A stretch of DNA of 57,273 nucleotides from Oscillospiraceae bacterium (GCA_015063725.1 SVTP01000010.1:1-57273), one strand, 5' to 3'. Counted from the first letter of the stretch, positions 1 to 7,607 are shown. The notes: a model not told the origin generated them from the letters alone. Translations and numbers: made by a program.

Positions 1-233
1 GCTCGCTCTACGTTTGGCACGAGGGAGATACTCCTCTGCCCGTCCTCGCCGACGGCAGTGCCCACTATATCAGCTGTGCTATGCCCATTATCAGCGAGGG
101 CGACATCGCCGGTTGCGTGGCATCCGTTTGCGACACCCCCGGCGCCGACCGCCGCGATCTTCCCGCCGCCGAGGTAGAGACCAAGCTCATCCTCACCGCT
201 GCAGGTTTTCTTGGGAGACAACTGGAAGGATAA
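1..233 (+). CDS. spoVT: Stage V sporulation protein T-like regulator, 3' end (partial)
   Basis: Only the C-terminal 76 or so residues are present; the reading frame enters the window open at base 3 and ends at TAA 231-233. The peptide has the shape of the SpoVT C-terminal GAF-like domain: a beta-hairpin with 'PIISEGD', a 'GCVASV' strand and the closing helix 'ETKLILTAAGFLGRQLE', which matches how SpoVT proteins end. SpoVT is an AbrB-type transcription factor of the developing forespore; its N-terminal DNA-binding part lies outside the window. The gene is followed immediately by a copy of the dispersed hairpin repeat that can act as its terminator. The call rests on this C-terminal signature only; another AbrB/GAF regulator is possible but less likely. 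Confidence 0.72.
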   Translation, partial: SLYVWHEGDTPLPVLADGSAHYISCAMPIISEGDIAGCVASVCDTPGADRRDLPAAEVETKLILTAAGFLGRQLEG

Positions 234-242
234 CGGGGCGTT

Positions 243-412
243 TTTAGGGGGAACTTTTTGAAAAAAGTTCCCCCTAACCCCCTCAAAAACTTTTGCACAA
301 AAATGGCTAAATGAATTTGTTAGTTTCCATACGGACGGGCGGCGCGAGGTAAAACCTCGCTTTTGCTGCCGCTAACTCGCAGGGACCACCGAGACCCTGC
401 TCGTTAAGAAAG
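243..412 (+). repeat. Dispersed 3'-end repeat, copy A
   Basis: This begins 10 bases after the spoVT stop with a long hairpin (TTAGGGGGAAC and its complement, 244-277). It continues with an 'ACCCCCTCAAAAAC' box, a 'GTTAGTT...ACGGACGGGCGG' box and a closing 'GAGACCCTGCTCGTTAAGAA' box near 391-411. The same boxes recur in the same order at 14245, 14717 (inverted), 32376 and 35181 (inverted). No reading frame in it looks coding. The hairpin probably terminates spoVT. The 218-base gap between spoVT and the next gene holds only this repeat and the terminator at 415-447. Confidence 0.75.
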
Positions 413-414
413 TA

Positions 415-447
415 GAAAAACGAGATAGCAAATGCTATCTCGTTTTG
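415..447 (-). terminator. Terminator of the YgjV-like gene
   Basis: Perfect 11-bp stem (ACGAGATAGCA, 420-430, with its complement at 433-443) and a two-base loop. On the minus strand it is followed by a run of T. It lies just past the stop of the gene at 452. Confidence 0.85.
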
Positions 448-451
448 TGCT

Positions 452-1015
452 TTATTGTTTTTCTGCTTTGTTTTCTTCCTTTTTTCTATCCAAACGGATG
501 GTGCCGATAATGGCAGAGGAAAGGTTGAGTGTCTCGCCGATGATGCCGCCGAGCGAGAAGAAGATGGCATTATAGGTCAGCCACAGAGGCGAGCTGATGA
601 ACGCCACGCGGCGCAGAATCTTGTCCTCTTTATGACGGAATGCGATGGTTGTAACGGTCATGGCGATGACGGGCAGGACCTCGAGAACGAGGTTCAGAGG
701 CGTTGCTTCTTTGCCAAAAACGGTGAACACCGAAACATAGGAAAGGATGTAAACAGCAGTCAGTCCAATCGTCCACGCGAGGTGGTCGCCGTGAATTTTG
801 TCCTCGTAGATAAAGATGAGAGCACGAACAATGGCAACGACATTGAGGATCGCGCCCGAGAACGCCCCCAAGAGGAAGAAGTTGACCACAAACAGCACCG
901 AGCCAAGCAGCTGGAACATCAGGATACGCGCCTTTCCCTTTTGCTGATAGGAAAGAACGCTGAGGAGCATACCAAATATGCCAACGACTTGTGCAACAAT
1001 TTCAATAGGTTTCAT
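452..1015 (-). CDS. YgjV-like multi-pass inner membrane protein
   Basis: 187 residues. Start chosen at the ATG complementary to 1013-1015 because GGAGG sits 8 bases upstream; the open frame continues 39 codons further into the tRNA gene, which cannot be real coding. The protein is almost entirely hydrophobic helices (five or six), opening with 'VVGIFGMLLSVLSYQQKGKARIL' split over a helix-loop typical of the YgjV / Imp-YgjV family (uncharacterised bacterial membrane proteins of about 180 residues), and ending in a lysine/glutamate-rich tail. Function is unknown in the family. It lies directly downstream of tRNA-Thr, but a good terminator between them suggests separate transcription. The family assignment is by sequence character, not a search. 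Confidence 0.6.
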   Translation of the reverse strand: MKPIEIVAQVVGIFGMLLSVLSYQQKGKARILMFQLLGSVLFVVNFFLLGAFSGAILNVVAIVRALIFIYEDKIHGDHLAWTIGLTAVYILSYVSVFTVFGKEATPLNLVLEVLPVIAMTVTTIAFRHKEDKILRRVAFISSPLWLTYNAIFFSLGGIIGETLNLSSAIIGTIRLDRKKEENKAEKQ

Positions 1016-1049
1016 ATAGGACGCCTCCAAAGAGAAAACAGTATTTCGT

Positions 1050-1076
1050 AAAAAAGTCTCACCTTTCGATGAGACT
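1050..1076 (-). terminator. Terminator of tRNA-Thr
   Basis: AGTCTCA stem (1055-1061 with 1070-1076). The minus strand then runs into TTTTT. It directly follows the encoded CCA end of the tRNA. Confidence 0.85.
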
Positions 1077-1077
1077 T

Positions 1078-1153
1078 TGGAGCTGGTGATGTGACTCGAA
1101 CACACGACCTGCTGATTACGAATCAGCTGCACTACCGACTGTGCTACACCAGC
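1078..1153 (-). tRNA. tRNA-Thr (anticodon CGT)
   Basis: The minus strand folds into a complete cloverleaf: acceptor GCTGGTG/CACCAGC (perfect), D arm GCAC/GTGC, anticodon stem GCTGA/TCAGC around loop TTCGTAA (anticodon CGT, reading ACG threonine codons), five-base variable loop, and T arm with loop TTCGAGT. A discriminator T and CCA are encoded at 1078-1081. It stands alone with its own consensus promoter and terminator, so it is a monocistronic tRNA unit. Confidence 0.95.
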
Positions 1154-1177
1154 ATATTGGATTTTGACAACGTATCT

Positions 1178-1206
1178 ATTATACCCGATTCTTTCGCTTT
1201 TGTCAA
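1178..1206 (-). promoter_or_regulatory. SigA promoter of tRNA-Thr
   Basis: On the minus strand, TTGACA (1201-1206), 17-bp spacer, TATAAT (1178-1183). It matches the consensus perfectly and is correctly placed about 25 bases before the tRNA. Confidence 0.9.
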
Positions 1207-1256
1207 TATCCTTTTTTAAAAAAGGATAACATTTTTTCTTTTTATTTCCGCCGCTC

Positions 1257-1285
1257 TTGATTTTGGCACGAATGTGTGGTAGAAT
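1257..1285 (+). promoter_or_regulatory. Promoter of rsmA
   Basis: TTGATT (1257-1262), 17-bp spacer, TAGAAT (1280-1285), ending 32 bases before the rsmA start codon. Confidence 0.7.
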
Positions 1286-1317
1286 AATGTCAGAAACGTT
1301 TGAATAGGAGTTCCCCT

Positions 1318-2181
1318 ATGAATTTATGTGACATTAAAACTGTAAAACAAGTGATGGGTATGTTCCACCTGACCTTTCGCAAGGAGTTTGGGCAGAACTT
1401 TTTGACCGACCGCTCGGTGGTTGAGGATATTGCCGATGCTTGCTGTCAGGATGCCAACAGCACCATTCTTGAAATCGGTCCCGGGATGGGTACTTTGACC
1501 TATGAGCTGGCGCTGCGCCACAAGAGCGTGGTCGCGCTGGAGATCGACCGCGGTCTCATTCCCGTTCTCGATTACACGCTTGGTGAGTTTGACAACGTCA
1601 CCGTTCACAACGAGGACGTAATGCAAGCCGACCTTGAGGCTCTCCTCGCGCCTGCGTTTGAGGACGGTCCTGTTTCAGTATGTGCAAATCTTCCCTACTA
1701 TATTACATCTCCCATTTTGATGAAGCTCTTGGAGTGCGGTCTCCCCTTTGACTACATCACGGTCATGATTCAAAAAGAGGTTGCCGATCGTCTTTGCTCT
1801 CCTGCGGGCGGCAAGGATTACGGTGCCATTACGGCGGTGCTTTCCTATTACGGCGAGGCGGAAAAGCTCTTTGTGGTGCCTGCCGACAAGTTTATCCCCG
1901 CTCCCAAGGTAGATTCTGCGGTCATTCGCATCCGTCTTTACAAGGAGCGCCCCTATCACCCCAAGGATGAGGCGTTGATGTTCCGCACCATCAAGGCAGC
2001 CTTTGCGCAACGCCGCAAGACGCTCTCCAATGCCCTCTCGGCAGGATTCTCGGAGCTTACAAAAGACCAAATCAACGCAGTCATTGCCGACTGCGGCTTT
2101 GAGCCTACCGTTCGTGGTGAGCGCCTTGACATTGCAGAGTTTATACAGCTTTCCGATAAGATCGGCGAGTTGTTGGCATAA
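1318..2181 (+). CDS. rsmA: 16S rRNA (adenine1518-N6/adenine1519-N6) dimethyltransferase
   Basis: 287 residues, the normal length for RsmA/KsgA. It dimethylates two adjacent adenines in the 3' terminal helix of 16S rRNA late in 30S assembly, using S-adenosylmethionine. Visible signatures are 'KEFGQNFLTD' near residue 22, the SAM-binding motif I 'LEIGPGMGTL' at 51-60, and the catalytic motif IV 'NLPYYIT' at 124-130. The C-terminal small domain carries 'FAQRRKTLSNAL'. Start chosen at ATG 1318 because AGGAG lies 7 bases before it; the in-frame TTG at 1300 has no ribosome site. It has its own promoter and terminator. Confidence 0.96.
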   Translation: MNLCDIKTVKQVMGMFHLTFRKEFGQNFLTDRSVVEDIADACCQDANSTILEIGPGMGTLTYELALRHKSVVALEIDRGLIPVLDYTLGEFDNVTVHNEDVMQADLEALLAPAFEDGPVSVCANLPYYITSPILMKLLECGLPFDYITVMIQKEVADRLCSPAGGKDYGAITAVLSYYGEAEKLFVVPADKFIPAPKVDSAVIRIRLYKERPYHPKDEALMFRTIKAAFAQRRKTLSNALSAGFSELTKDQINAVIADCGFEPTVRGERLDIAEFIQLSDKIGELLA

Positions 2182-2184
2182 CAA

Positions 2185-2222
2185 AAAGAACAAGCACGCG
2201 CCGGCGTGCTTGTTCTTTATTT
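2185..2222. terminator. Bidirectional terminator between rsmA and a convergent gene
   Basis: A 15-bp perfect stem (AAAGAACAAGCACGC, 2185-2199, with 2204-2218) around a GCCG loop, with A and T runs on both sides. It serves rsmA on the plus strand and the gene ending at 2237 on the minus strand. Confidence 0.9.
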
Positions 2223-2236
2223 GATGTAGCTTTTGC

Positions 2237-2590
2237 TTACTTAAACCATTGCATGAACTTTTGAGCAAAGAATGCGCCAATGGTATCACCAAACTTATAG
2301 ATAACAAATGCAACGATTGCAGCGGCAATCAGGCAAATGATGATCTTAAGGCCAATTCTCTTCTTTCTCTTTTTAATTGCCTTTTTGGTTTCGATAGCAG
2401 GTGCACGATAACCGCAGCAAGTGCACAACAACTCGCGAGACGAAGCCTTGGTAACCTCGCCAAGTGCGCGACCGGAAACACTGAGGTCATACTGACACGC
2501 CTCAGGAGTACGGAACGTATTGATTTTTGTCACTTTTACCAGTCTCATTCTTGCACCGCAATTTGCACAGCGACTACCCTTATAAACCAT
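2237..2590 (-). CDS. Small zinc-ribbon membrane protein, unknown function
   Basis: 117 residues; not a family I can name. Two CxxC knuckles (C8/C11 and C56/C59) flank a short beta-rich segment and probably bind one zinc. A lysine/arginine-rich stretch (69-80) then leads into a single transmembrane helix (about 81-99) and a short amphipathic tail. By the positive-inside rule the zinc domain should be cytoplasmic. AGGAGG lies 9 bases before the ATG. A candidate promoter (TTGCAT-17-TATAAT) precedes it. It is monocistronic between terminators. Confidence 0.75.
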   Translation of the reverse strand: MVYKGSRCANCGARMRLVKVTKINTFRTPEACQYDLSVSGRALGEVTKASSRELLCTCCGYRAPAIETKKAIKKRKKRIGLKIIICLIAAAIVAFVIYKFGDTIGAFFAQKFMQWFK

Positions 2591-2635
2591 AATAATTATC
2601 CTCCTGAAATAAGAACAATAGAACTATTCACATTT

Positions 2636-2664
2636 ATTATAATATACTTTTTTGAAAAATGCAA
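2636..2664 (-). promoter_or_regulatory. Promoter of the zinc-ribbon membrane protein gene
   Basis: Minus-strand TTGCAT (2659-2664), 17-bp spacer, TATAAT (2636-2641), about 45 bases before the start codon. Confidence 0.65.
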
Positions 2665-2738
2665 GTACTTTGCAAAAAAAATATACAAAAATGATGCTTT
2701 TTCTTTGCTTTTTATCACTCCCGAGAGCAAATACTGTC

Positions 2739-2779
2739 AAAAAAGAGACACCGAGCAGGATGCTCGGTGTCTCTTTTTT
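2739..2779 (-). terminator. Terminator of the double zinc-ribbon gene
   Basis: A 19-bp perfect stem (2739-2757 with 2761-2779) with a GGA loop, flanked by six A and six T, so it can work in both directions. It follows the gene ending at 2863. Confidence 0.88.
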
Positions 2780-2862
2780 GCGTTTGCTATATGTTCTGAG
2801 AGTTATCAACCTGTTGCAGATTCTATAAAACCAAGAAACGATACAGACAATGGGGTTGTGGA

Positions 2863-3198
2863 TTAGTCCTGAGCCTTTCTTCTTGCCTCGAAGCAAGCGC
2901 TGCAGTAAACAGGACGGTCGGTAGAAGGTTGGAAGGTGATCTTTGCCTCGCCGCCGCAATCTGCGCAAACAGCGGTAAAGTACTCACGGGGAGCCTTGCC
3001 TGCGTTCTTCTTTGCATCGCGGCAAGCCTTGCAAGCCTTGGGCTTATTCAAAAAGCCTTTTTCATCGTAGAATCTCTGCTCGCCTGCGGTGAAAACGAAC
3101 TCGTTACCGCAATCCTTGCAGACCAACGTTTCATCAACGTATTCTTTTTCTACTACTTCTTCTGCTACTACTGCATCGTTGATTTCTTCCTGGAACAT
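2863..3198 (-). CDS. Double zinc-ribbon domain protein
   Basis: 111 residues. After an acidic N-terminus (2-25) come four CxxC knuckles: C27/C30 paired with C56/C59, and C78/C81 paired with C99/C102, so two zinc ribbons. The first repeat has 'LVCKDCGNEFVFTAGEQRFY', the hallmark of the 'probable zinc-ribbon' family common in Clostridia and Bacteroidetes. Function is unknown; nucleic-acid or protein binding is an inference from fold only. It lies 96 bases downstream of the sigma factor gene, on the same strand. Ribosome site AGAGG upstream of ATG. Confidence 0.8.
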   Translation of the reverse strand: MFQEEINDAVVAEEVVEKEYVDETLVCKDCGNEFVFTAGEQRFYDEKGFLNKPKACKACRDAKKNAGKAPREYFTAVCADCGGEAKITFQPSTDRPVYCSACFEARRKAQD

Positions 3199-3294
3199 GT
3201 GTGTAATCCTCTCTTTGTTGTGAAAATGGTGTATTTTTACCCTCGGCGGATTTTCACCGCCATCTTTGGAGTTGCCTCCAACGCTTTGTTTAAG

Positions 3295-3873
3295 CTATTC
3301 GGGCATTGAACTGTTTGGGTGGAGCGCGGCGCGCAACTTTTTGCGGATGCGGTAGATGGCGTTTTGCACGCTTCTTTCATCCTTGCCAAGGCTTGCGGCA
3401 ATGGCGCCTGTGGTCTGCCCCGAGAGATACAGCCACCAAACGTGGCTCTCGTAGGGAGAGAGCACTGCCTCAATGCGACGGTAGAGCTCCATATACGCCT
3501 CCTGGGCAACAACTCCCTCGGTGACGTCCTCTTCTATTTTGATGCGTTCCTCAAGCGGCAACACCGACTCGCGGCGGCGGAGCTTGCGGGTGTAGGAGAT
3601 CAGTCGGTTGCGCACGCAGAGCTTGGCATAAAGCCCAAAGGCGACCTCTGCCTGCTCGCTATCGTAGCTTTGCACTGCCTTATAAAAAGCGATGCAAGCC
3701 TCTTGGCGCAGATCCTCTTGACTTTCGGAATCGTCCTCTACGTTTGCAAAGGCACGACTCATCTTGTCGATGAGGGGCTCGTACGCTTCAAGGAGAGCTT
3801 CAAAAGCACTCTCATCGCCACCCTTGGCGGCACTGATCAGTGCAAGATGTGCAGTTTGCTCGTTCTTGTTCAT
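3295..3873 (-). CDS. SigH-like sigma-70 family RNA polymerase sigma factor
   Basis: 192 residues. Region 2 is recognisable around residues 50-95 ('EDLRQEACIAFYKAVQSYD', then a segment ending 'RNRLISYTRKLRRRES'). Region 4 lies at 136-185 ('LSPYESHVWWLYLSGQTTGAIAASL', with the recognition helix 'DERSVQNAIYRIRKKL'). The length and the region 2-linker-region 4 layout resemble the SigH/SpoIIAC-size sigma factors that start sporulation in Firmicutes, but region 4 is divergent (WW in the first helix), so it could be a lineage-specific relative. It has its own strong promoter and no anti-sigma gene beside it. Sigma factor identity is firm; the SigH assignment is not. Confidence 0.78.
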   Translation of the reverse strand: MNKNEQTAHLALISAAKGGDESAFEALLEAYEPLIDKMSRAFANVEDDSESQEDLRQEACIAFYKAVQSYDSEQAEVAFGLYAKLCVRNRLISYTRKLRRRESVLPLEERIKIEEDVTEGVVAQEAYMELYRRIEAVLSPYESHVWWLYLSGQTTGAIAASLGKDERSVQNAIYRIRKKLRAALHPNSSMPE

Positions 3874-3916
3874 CGGGTAGCCCTTTCCAACGCTTCAAAA
3901 AGTATTCTACACCTTA

Positions 3917-3944
3917 ATTATAACACTTTTTTGTGAAATGTCAA
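3917..3944 (-). promoter_or_regulatory. Promoter of the sigma factor gene
   Basis: Minus-strand TTGACA (3939-3944), 16-bp spacer, TATAAT (3917-3922), about 45 bases before the start. The rest of the 361-base space up to 4235 is AT-rich with no coding frame. It holds this promoter and the candidate sporulation promoter at 4171. Confidence 0.75.
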
Positions 3945-4170
3945 CATATTTTTTTATAAATTTCTACCAACTTTTTTGCACATTGTAGCATCTTGCACCA
4001 ATTTTGATGTTTCAATTTGGGAATTTCGACGGTTTTGGAGATGGAATTTGTCCATTTTTCACATTGTCAAATGTAAAAAATTGTTACTTTTGGTGTTCTC
4101 TTTTTTCTAAAAAAAGTACAAAAAAACGAAAAAACGGCTTTTTTAGATAAATAAATGCTATTTTGAACGC

Positions 4171-4199
4171 TCATATTTGTCCCATCTCCTGCATAGGAT
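4171..4199 (+). promoter_or_regulatory. Candidate mother-cell (SigE/SigK-type) promoter of the SipL-like gene
   Basis: TCATATT (4171-4177), 14-bp spacer, CATAGGAT (4192-4199). Mother-cell sigma factors recognise an ATATT-type -35 and a CATACAAT-type -10 with this short spacing. No good SigA promoter is seen before this gene. The -10 departs from consensus in its middle, so this is a candidate only. Confidence 0.45.
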
Positions 4200-4234
4200 G
4201 TAGCACAAAAACGGATAGAAAAGGAGCAACCTAT

Positions 4235-5788
4235 ATGGACAACTACACGAAAAACGACTCCACCGCTCTGCGCGTGCAAACGCTGCTTTGTGATAAACAG
4301 GAAATGAGCGAGGTAACGGCAGAGGTCTCTCTGCCCGACTATCGCCCCGAGGTCAAGCGCCTTGTGCGTGTCAGCGCAACCGTCTCTCCCCCTGCGCGCT
4401 ACGTAGGAGCTGCTAACACCGAGCTTTCCGGTACGGTGGATTTCTGCATCCTTTATACAGGAAATGACGGCGCGCTTTATTCCACCTCGCACGCGGCGGA
4501 ATACCGCATTGGGATCCCCACGGATCTGCCATCCGATGCCGCTTTGGGCGAGGGATTGGTTTGCGACGCGGACATTTTGCCCGAACCCTGCAACGCGCGC
4601 GTGCTGGCTCCCAGAAAGCTCTCGGTCAAGTGCCGCTTGCGCACAAGGATGCGCCTTTTTGGCATTCGTCTGATCGAGAACGGCGACCTGCTCTCCGGCT
4701 TTGCCGCTGAAAAGCTATACGGCTCTTGCGACGTCTCTGAACTCTTTTCGGGTGTGGGCGAGCCTCTGATGCTTCACGATGAGATCATTTGTGATACGCA
4801 AAGCGAGGATGTGCGTGTGGTATGCGCCGATGGGCAGGTCTTTATTTCGGAAGCGACCGCGGGCAGCGGATGCATCAACTGCCGCGGTGAGGTTGCCCTC
4901 AAGCTGCTTTGTGCACACGATGCTACAGGGCTCCCGCCCTCTCAACTCTTGCGGCGTATTCCTTTTGAGAGCGCGATTGAGGTGGATGGCTGCGAGGTCA
5001 ACTGCGCGGCATCTGCCTTTGGCACCTGCGCCGACACAAGTGTGACCGTTGAGGACGGGCGCATTTTGTGCGATCTTTCCCTCATTCTGCAAGGGCGCGC
5101 ACAACGCGACCGCAACCTAACCTACGTGCGTGATGCTTATGCACTGGAGTCGATAAGCGAGAGCCGAACCGATTTCTTAACGCTTGCACAGTCGCGCAGC
5201 TGCGTGTGCGCAAACTTTTCGCTGGGTCAGACCTTGACCGCCGAGGAAGCGGGACTGAAGGCGGGAATGAGTGTGGTGGATGCACAACTGCTGCCGCTCT
5301 CCCAAGAGCTTGCCGAGGAGAACGGTCGGGACATTCTCACGGGGCGTTGCCGCGTGCACCTGGTGCTTTGCGACGAGGCGGGGGAGATCTCCTCGCAAGA
5401 AGTGGAATTACCCTTCCGCTATGAGGCAGAGGGAAAAGAGGTAGGACTTTCCGATTCCCTTGTGCATATCAGTCCCATCAGCTGTCGCGCTCGTGCGGAT
5501 GGAGAGCGCCTTGGAATTGATGCCGAGATCGCTGTCTCGCTGATGACACGCACGGGGACAAAAATCCAATATCTTTCCCATTGCAACGTGGGCGACAAAT
5601 GTCAAAAGCCCGAGGGAGAATGCACCGTATGCTTCCCCGCCCCCTCTGACACACTTTGGAGCGTTGCCAAGAAATATCACAAGCCGCTCTCGCACTTGAC
5701 GGGGATCAACACCTTGCCACCGCAGGCACAAGCGGCAGCCGCCGACTCGACGGCATCGCTTGCGGGGGTGAACTATTTGTTGGTATAA
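4235..5788 (+). CDS. sipL: SipL-like spore coat morphogenesis protein (SPOCS + LysM)
   Basis: 517 residues, close to the 520 or so of clostridial SipL. The N-terminal and central parts carry SPOCS (DUF3794) repeats, recognisable from 'LPDYRPEVKRLVRVSATVSP' near residue 30 and repeated beta-rich blocks. The C-terminus has a LysM peptidoglycan-binding domain, seen in 'SDTLWSVAKKYHKPLSHLTG' (roughly residues 470-490). In Clostridioides SipL recruits the SpoIVA coat basement layer around the forespore, acting in the mother cell. Start chosen at ATG 4235: AAGGAG ends 8 bases before it, whereas the upstream ATG at 4163 has none and precedes the candidate promoter. Not in an operon. Other SPOCS-LysM coat proteins exist, so orthology is inferred. 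Confidence 0.8.
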   Translation: MDNYTKNDSTALRVQTLLCDKQEMSEVTAEVSLPDYRPEVKRLVRVSATVSPPARYVGAANTELSGTVDFCILYTGNDGALYSTSHAAEYRIGIPTDLPSDAALGEGLVCDADILPEPCNARVLAPRKLSVKCRLRTRMRLFGIRLIENGDLLSGFAAEKLYGSCDVSELFSGVGEPLMLHDEIICDTQSEDVRVVCADGQVFISEATAGSGCINCRGEVALKLLCAHDATGLPPSQLLRRIPFESAIEVDGCEVNCAASAFGTCADTSVTVEDGRILCDLSLILQGRAQRDRNLTYVRDAYALESISESRTDFLTLAQSRSCVCANFSLGQTLTAEEAGLKAGMSVVDAQLLPLSQELAEENGRDILTGRCRVHLVLCDEAGEISSQEVELPFRYEAEGKEVGLSDSLVHISPISCRARADGERLGIDAEIAVSLMTRTGTKIQYLSHCNVGDKCQKPEGECTVCFPAPSDTLWSVAKKYHKPLSHLTGINTLPPQAQAAAADSTASLAGVNYLLV

Positions 5789-5791
5789 TGA

Positions 5792-5822
5792 AAAAGGAGA
5801 GCCAAAATTGGCTCTCCTTTTA
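5792..5822. terminator. Shared terminator of sipL-like gene and convergent DUF4358 gene
   Basis: Stem AAAAGGAGAGCCA (5792-5804) with its complement (5809-5821), followed by TTTTATTTTT. The stop codon of the convergent gene lies inside its right arm. Confidence 0.88.
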
Positions 5823-6344
5823 TTTTTGCTCCTTGAGGAGCTTCTCACACTCCGCAAAGAATGCGGTGCGTTGCTCGGAGGACAGGACTGCATAGACCAC
5901 GCAGTTGCCGTAAATGCGCACCTCGGCATCGCGCAGCTTTGGCGTTTCGGTGGGCATATAGGAGTTGTACCACTCCTGATTTTCGGTATAGCGCTTTTGC
6001 AGATATCCTTGCAGCAAAAGCAGGCGCGTTGCCTTCTCTTTGCCCTCTTCTACCAAAAAGATGCCGAACTCGTCGAGGTCGTTGGTGTTTTTGGCGTAAT
6101 AAATACTGCTCTCCTTGATATAGTCGGGAATATCGACGTATTCTTCAATAAAATATTGGTCCTCGTTGATCCACGCGCTGGCGGTGGGCGTTTTTTGGGA
6201 AAGCGCGGTGGCAATCTCTTGGGTGTTGATCTCCTTTTTGTAGTCTCCTTCTTCCTCTTTTTTGCTACATGCCGCAAGAATGTAAACGGCACTCAAAAGT
6301 GTTAAGATTGCCGCGATTGCGGCGTTTGTTCTTCTGTTTTTCAT
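5820..6344 (-). CDS. DUF4358 family lipoprotein
   Basis: 174 residues. It has a signal peptide with lipobox 'ILAAC' (lipidated Cys26), then a short charged linker and a 120-residue globular domain. The pattern is that of DUF4358: 'VDIPDYIKESSIYYAKN', 'DEFGIFLVEE' and 'VRIYGNCVVYAV' near the end. The protein should sit on the outer face of the membrane. It is the last gene of a three-gene operon after the SGNH hydrolase (18-base gap). DUF4358 genes often sit beside SGNH hydrolases in Clostridia, which points to cell-envelope modification, but no biochemical role is known. Ribosome site AGAGGAG upstream. Confidence 0.75.
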   Translation of the reverse strand: MKNRRTNAAIAAILTLLSAVYILAACSKKEEEGDYKKEINTQEIATALSQKTPTASAWINEDQYFIEEYVDIPDYIKESSIYYAKNTNDLDEFGIFLVEEGKEKATRLLLLQGYLQKRYTENQEWYNSYMPTETPKLRDAEVRIYGNCVVYAVLSSEQRTAFFAECEKLLKEQK

Positions 6345-6362
6345 TGGGTTCTCCTCTTTGGA

Positions 6363-7091
6363 TTATTCGATTTTCTGGATGTGTTGGCTCAAAAAACGCA
6401 AAATAACATCATACGCCTCGTTGGTCAGGTGAATGCCGTCGCCCATGTCATAGGTCGGGGAAAGTGCACCGCTCGCATCCGATAGGAGCGCGGCGGTGTT
6501 GACATAATCGACGGCTTCGTACTCATCTGCGAGTGATGCGATATGGGTGTTGAGATGACAGATCTGTCGGTTCAATTCCTCTTTGGAAAGAGAAAAAATG
6601 GTGTTCTCCCCCACGGGGTAGACCGATTGCAAGAGGATGTGCGTGTCGGACGAGCGCGAACGGATACCCTCGATGAGTGCGCGGTAGTTGCGCAAAAAGG
6701 CATCGGGATCGCGACTCCAGCGCGTGATGCCGTTGAGCCCAAAGGAGAGCACCAACACGCGCGGTTGGGCTCTTTCCACCGCCTCGGCAAAGGAGATCTC
6801 TTTGGGCTTTCCCTCTCCGTAATAAATGACGGGTGAGGACAAAATGCGCATATCCAAATAGCGTGTGCCGCTCTCGTCGCGCAAAACCCTGCCGCGCCCC
6901 TCGGCGGTATCAAGAATGCCACCCGTTCGAGCAAGATGCGCTGTTGTCGATTCCCCAAAAAAGAAGACGCCCGAAAGGGCGTCTTCCTGCGTTTTTGATA
7001 AAACGAAAGGCTCCCTACTTTCGGCTTGGGCAGATACTGTCATGGCACAAAGAAGTGAAAAAACAGTAAGCAATTTTAACCAAGTCTTCAT
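6363..7091 (-). CDS. Secreted SGNH/GDSL-type hydrolase
   Basis: 242 residues with a cleavable signal peptide (about 1-23, ending 'SAQAES'). The SGNH blocks are visible: block I 'FFGESTTAH' near residue 49 with the nucleophile serine, a block III-like 'LSFGLNG' near residue 118 and block V 'DMGDGIHLT' near 222, whose Asp-x-x-His supplies the rest of the triad. Such enzymes remove or transfer acyl (often acetyl) groups on cell-wall sugars or lipids. The substrate cannot be told. It is cotranscribed with an upstream membrane protein and the downstream DUF4358 lipoprotein, so an envelope role is likely. Confidence 0.82.
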   Translation of the reverse strand: MKTWLKLLTVFSLLCAMTVSAQAESREPFVLSKTQEDALSGVFFFGESTTAHLARTGGILDTAEGRGRVLRDESGTRYLDMRILSSPVIYYGEGKPKEISFAEAVERAQPRVLVLSFGLNGITRWSRDPDAFLRNYRALIEGIRSRSSDTHILLQSVYPVGENTIFSLSKEELNRQICHLNTHIASLADEYEAVDYVNTAALLSDASGALSPTYDMGDGIHLTNEAYDVILRFLSQHIQKIE

Positions 7092-7112
7092 GTGGGGAGC
7101 CTTCCTTTTGCA

Positions 7113-7514
7113 TCAATCCTCTTCGACTACGCGCTTCCAACGCGCCGCAAAGATATGTACCAGAGCAAAAAGGATCCAATAGATTACGCTGAGCAATACG
7201 AGCATGAGGAGCACGTAAACGCCTGACGAGGTGCTGCCTGCAGGCAGAAGCATAAAAAGTAAGAAGGATACGATAGAGATGACGTAGTGCGAAAGGATGC
7301 GCGACCAGCGCGGCAATTTACTCTTGTATAACATCCCTGCCCCCGACATTGCAAGTCCAAAGGGAAAAATGAGCAAAAAGGATGTAGAAGAAATGACGTG
7401 CGTGGCATCTTTTTGCGAAATTATCAAGTCGATGATGAGAAATATCAGAGAAATGATTGCATACCACACGCAACCGCCCGTGAACCATTGTTTGATTTTT
7501 TTAAAAGTCTTCAT
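7113..7514 (-). CDS. Four-helix membrane protein (DUF3021-like in layout)
   Basis: 133 residues with four hydrophobic helices (about 18-36, 44-64, 74-92 and 98-121) and basic ends. Size and topology resemble the DUF3021 proteins of Firmicutes, but the sequence alone does not prove membership. It is the first gene of the operon leading to the SGNH hydrolase (21-base gap). AGGAG lies 7 bases before the ATG. No enzyme motif is visible. Confidence 0.62.
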   Translation of the reverse strand: MKTFKKIKQWFTGGCVWYAIISLIFLIIDLIISQKDATHVISSTSFLLIFPFGLAMSGAGMLYKSKLPRWSRILSHYVISIVSFLLFMLLPAGSTSSGVYVLLMLVLLSVIYWILFALVHIFAARWKRVVEED

Positions 7515-7540
7515 AAACGTCTCCTGAGTTCGAGATGCTT

Positions 7541-7556
7541 CTATTATACCACGCTT
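7541..7556 (-). promoter_or_regulatory. Extended -10 promoter of the envelope operon
   Basis: Minus strand TGGTATAAT, an extended -10 element. Upstream, TTGCAA sits at a longer than usual 19-bp distance. Confidence 0.5.
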
Positions 7557-7607
7557 CGACGTCTTTTTTGCAAAAAAACAAAAATGTTTACAAATTTGTT
7601 TGGGAAA

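Noticed and set aside
14-247. A complete 77-codon gene in the frame starting at base 14
   Set aside because: The arginine-rich translation is an out-of-frame reading; the frame entering at base 3 matches the SpoVT C-terminus.
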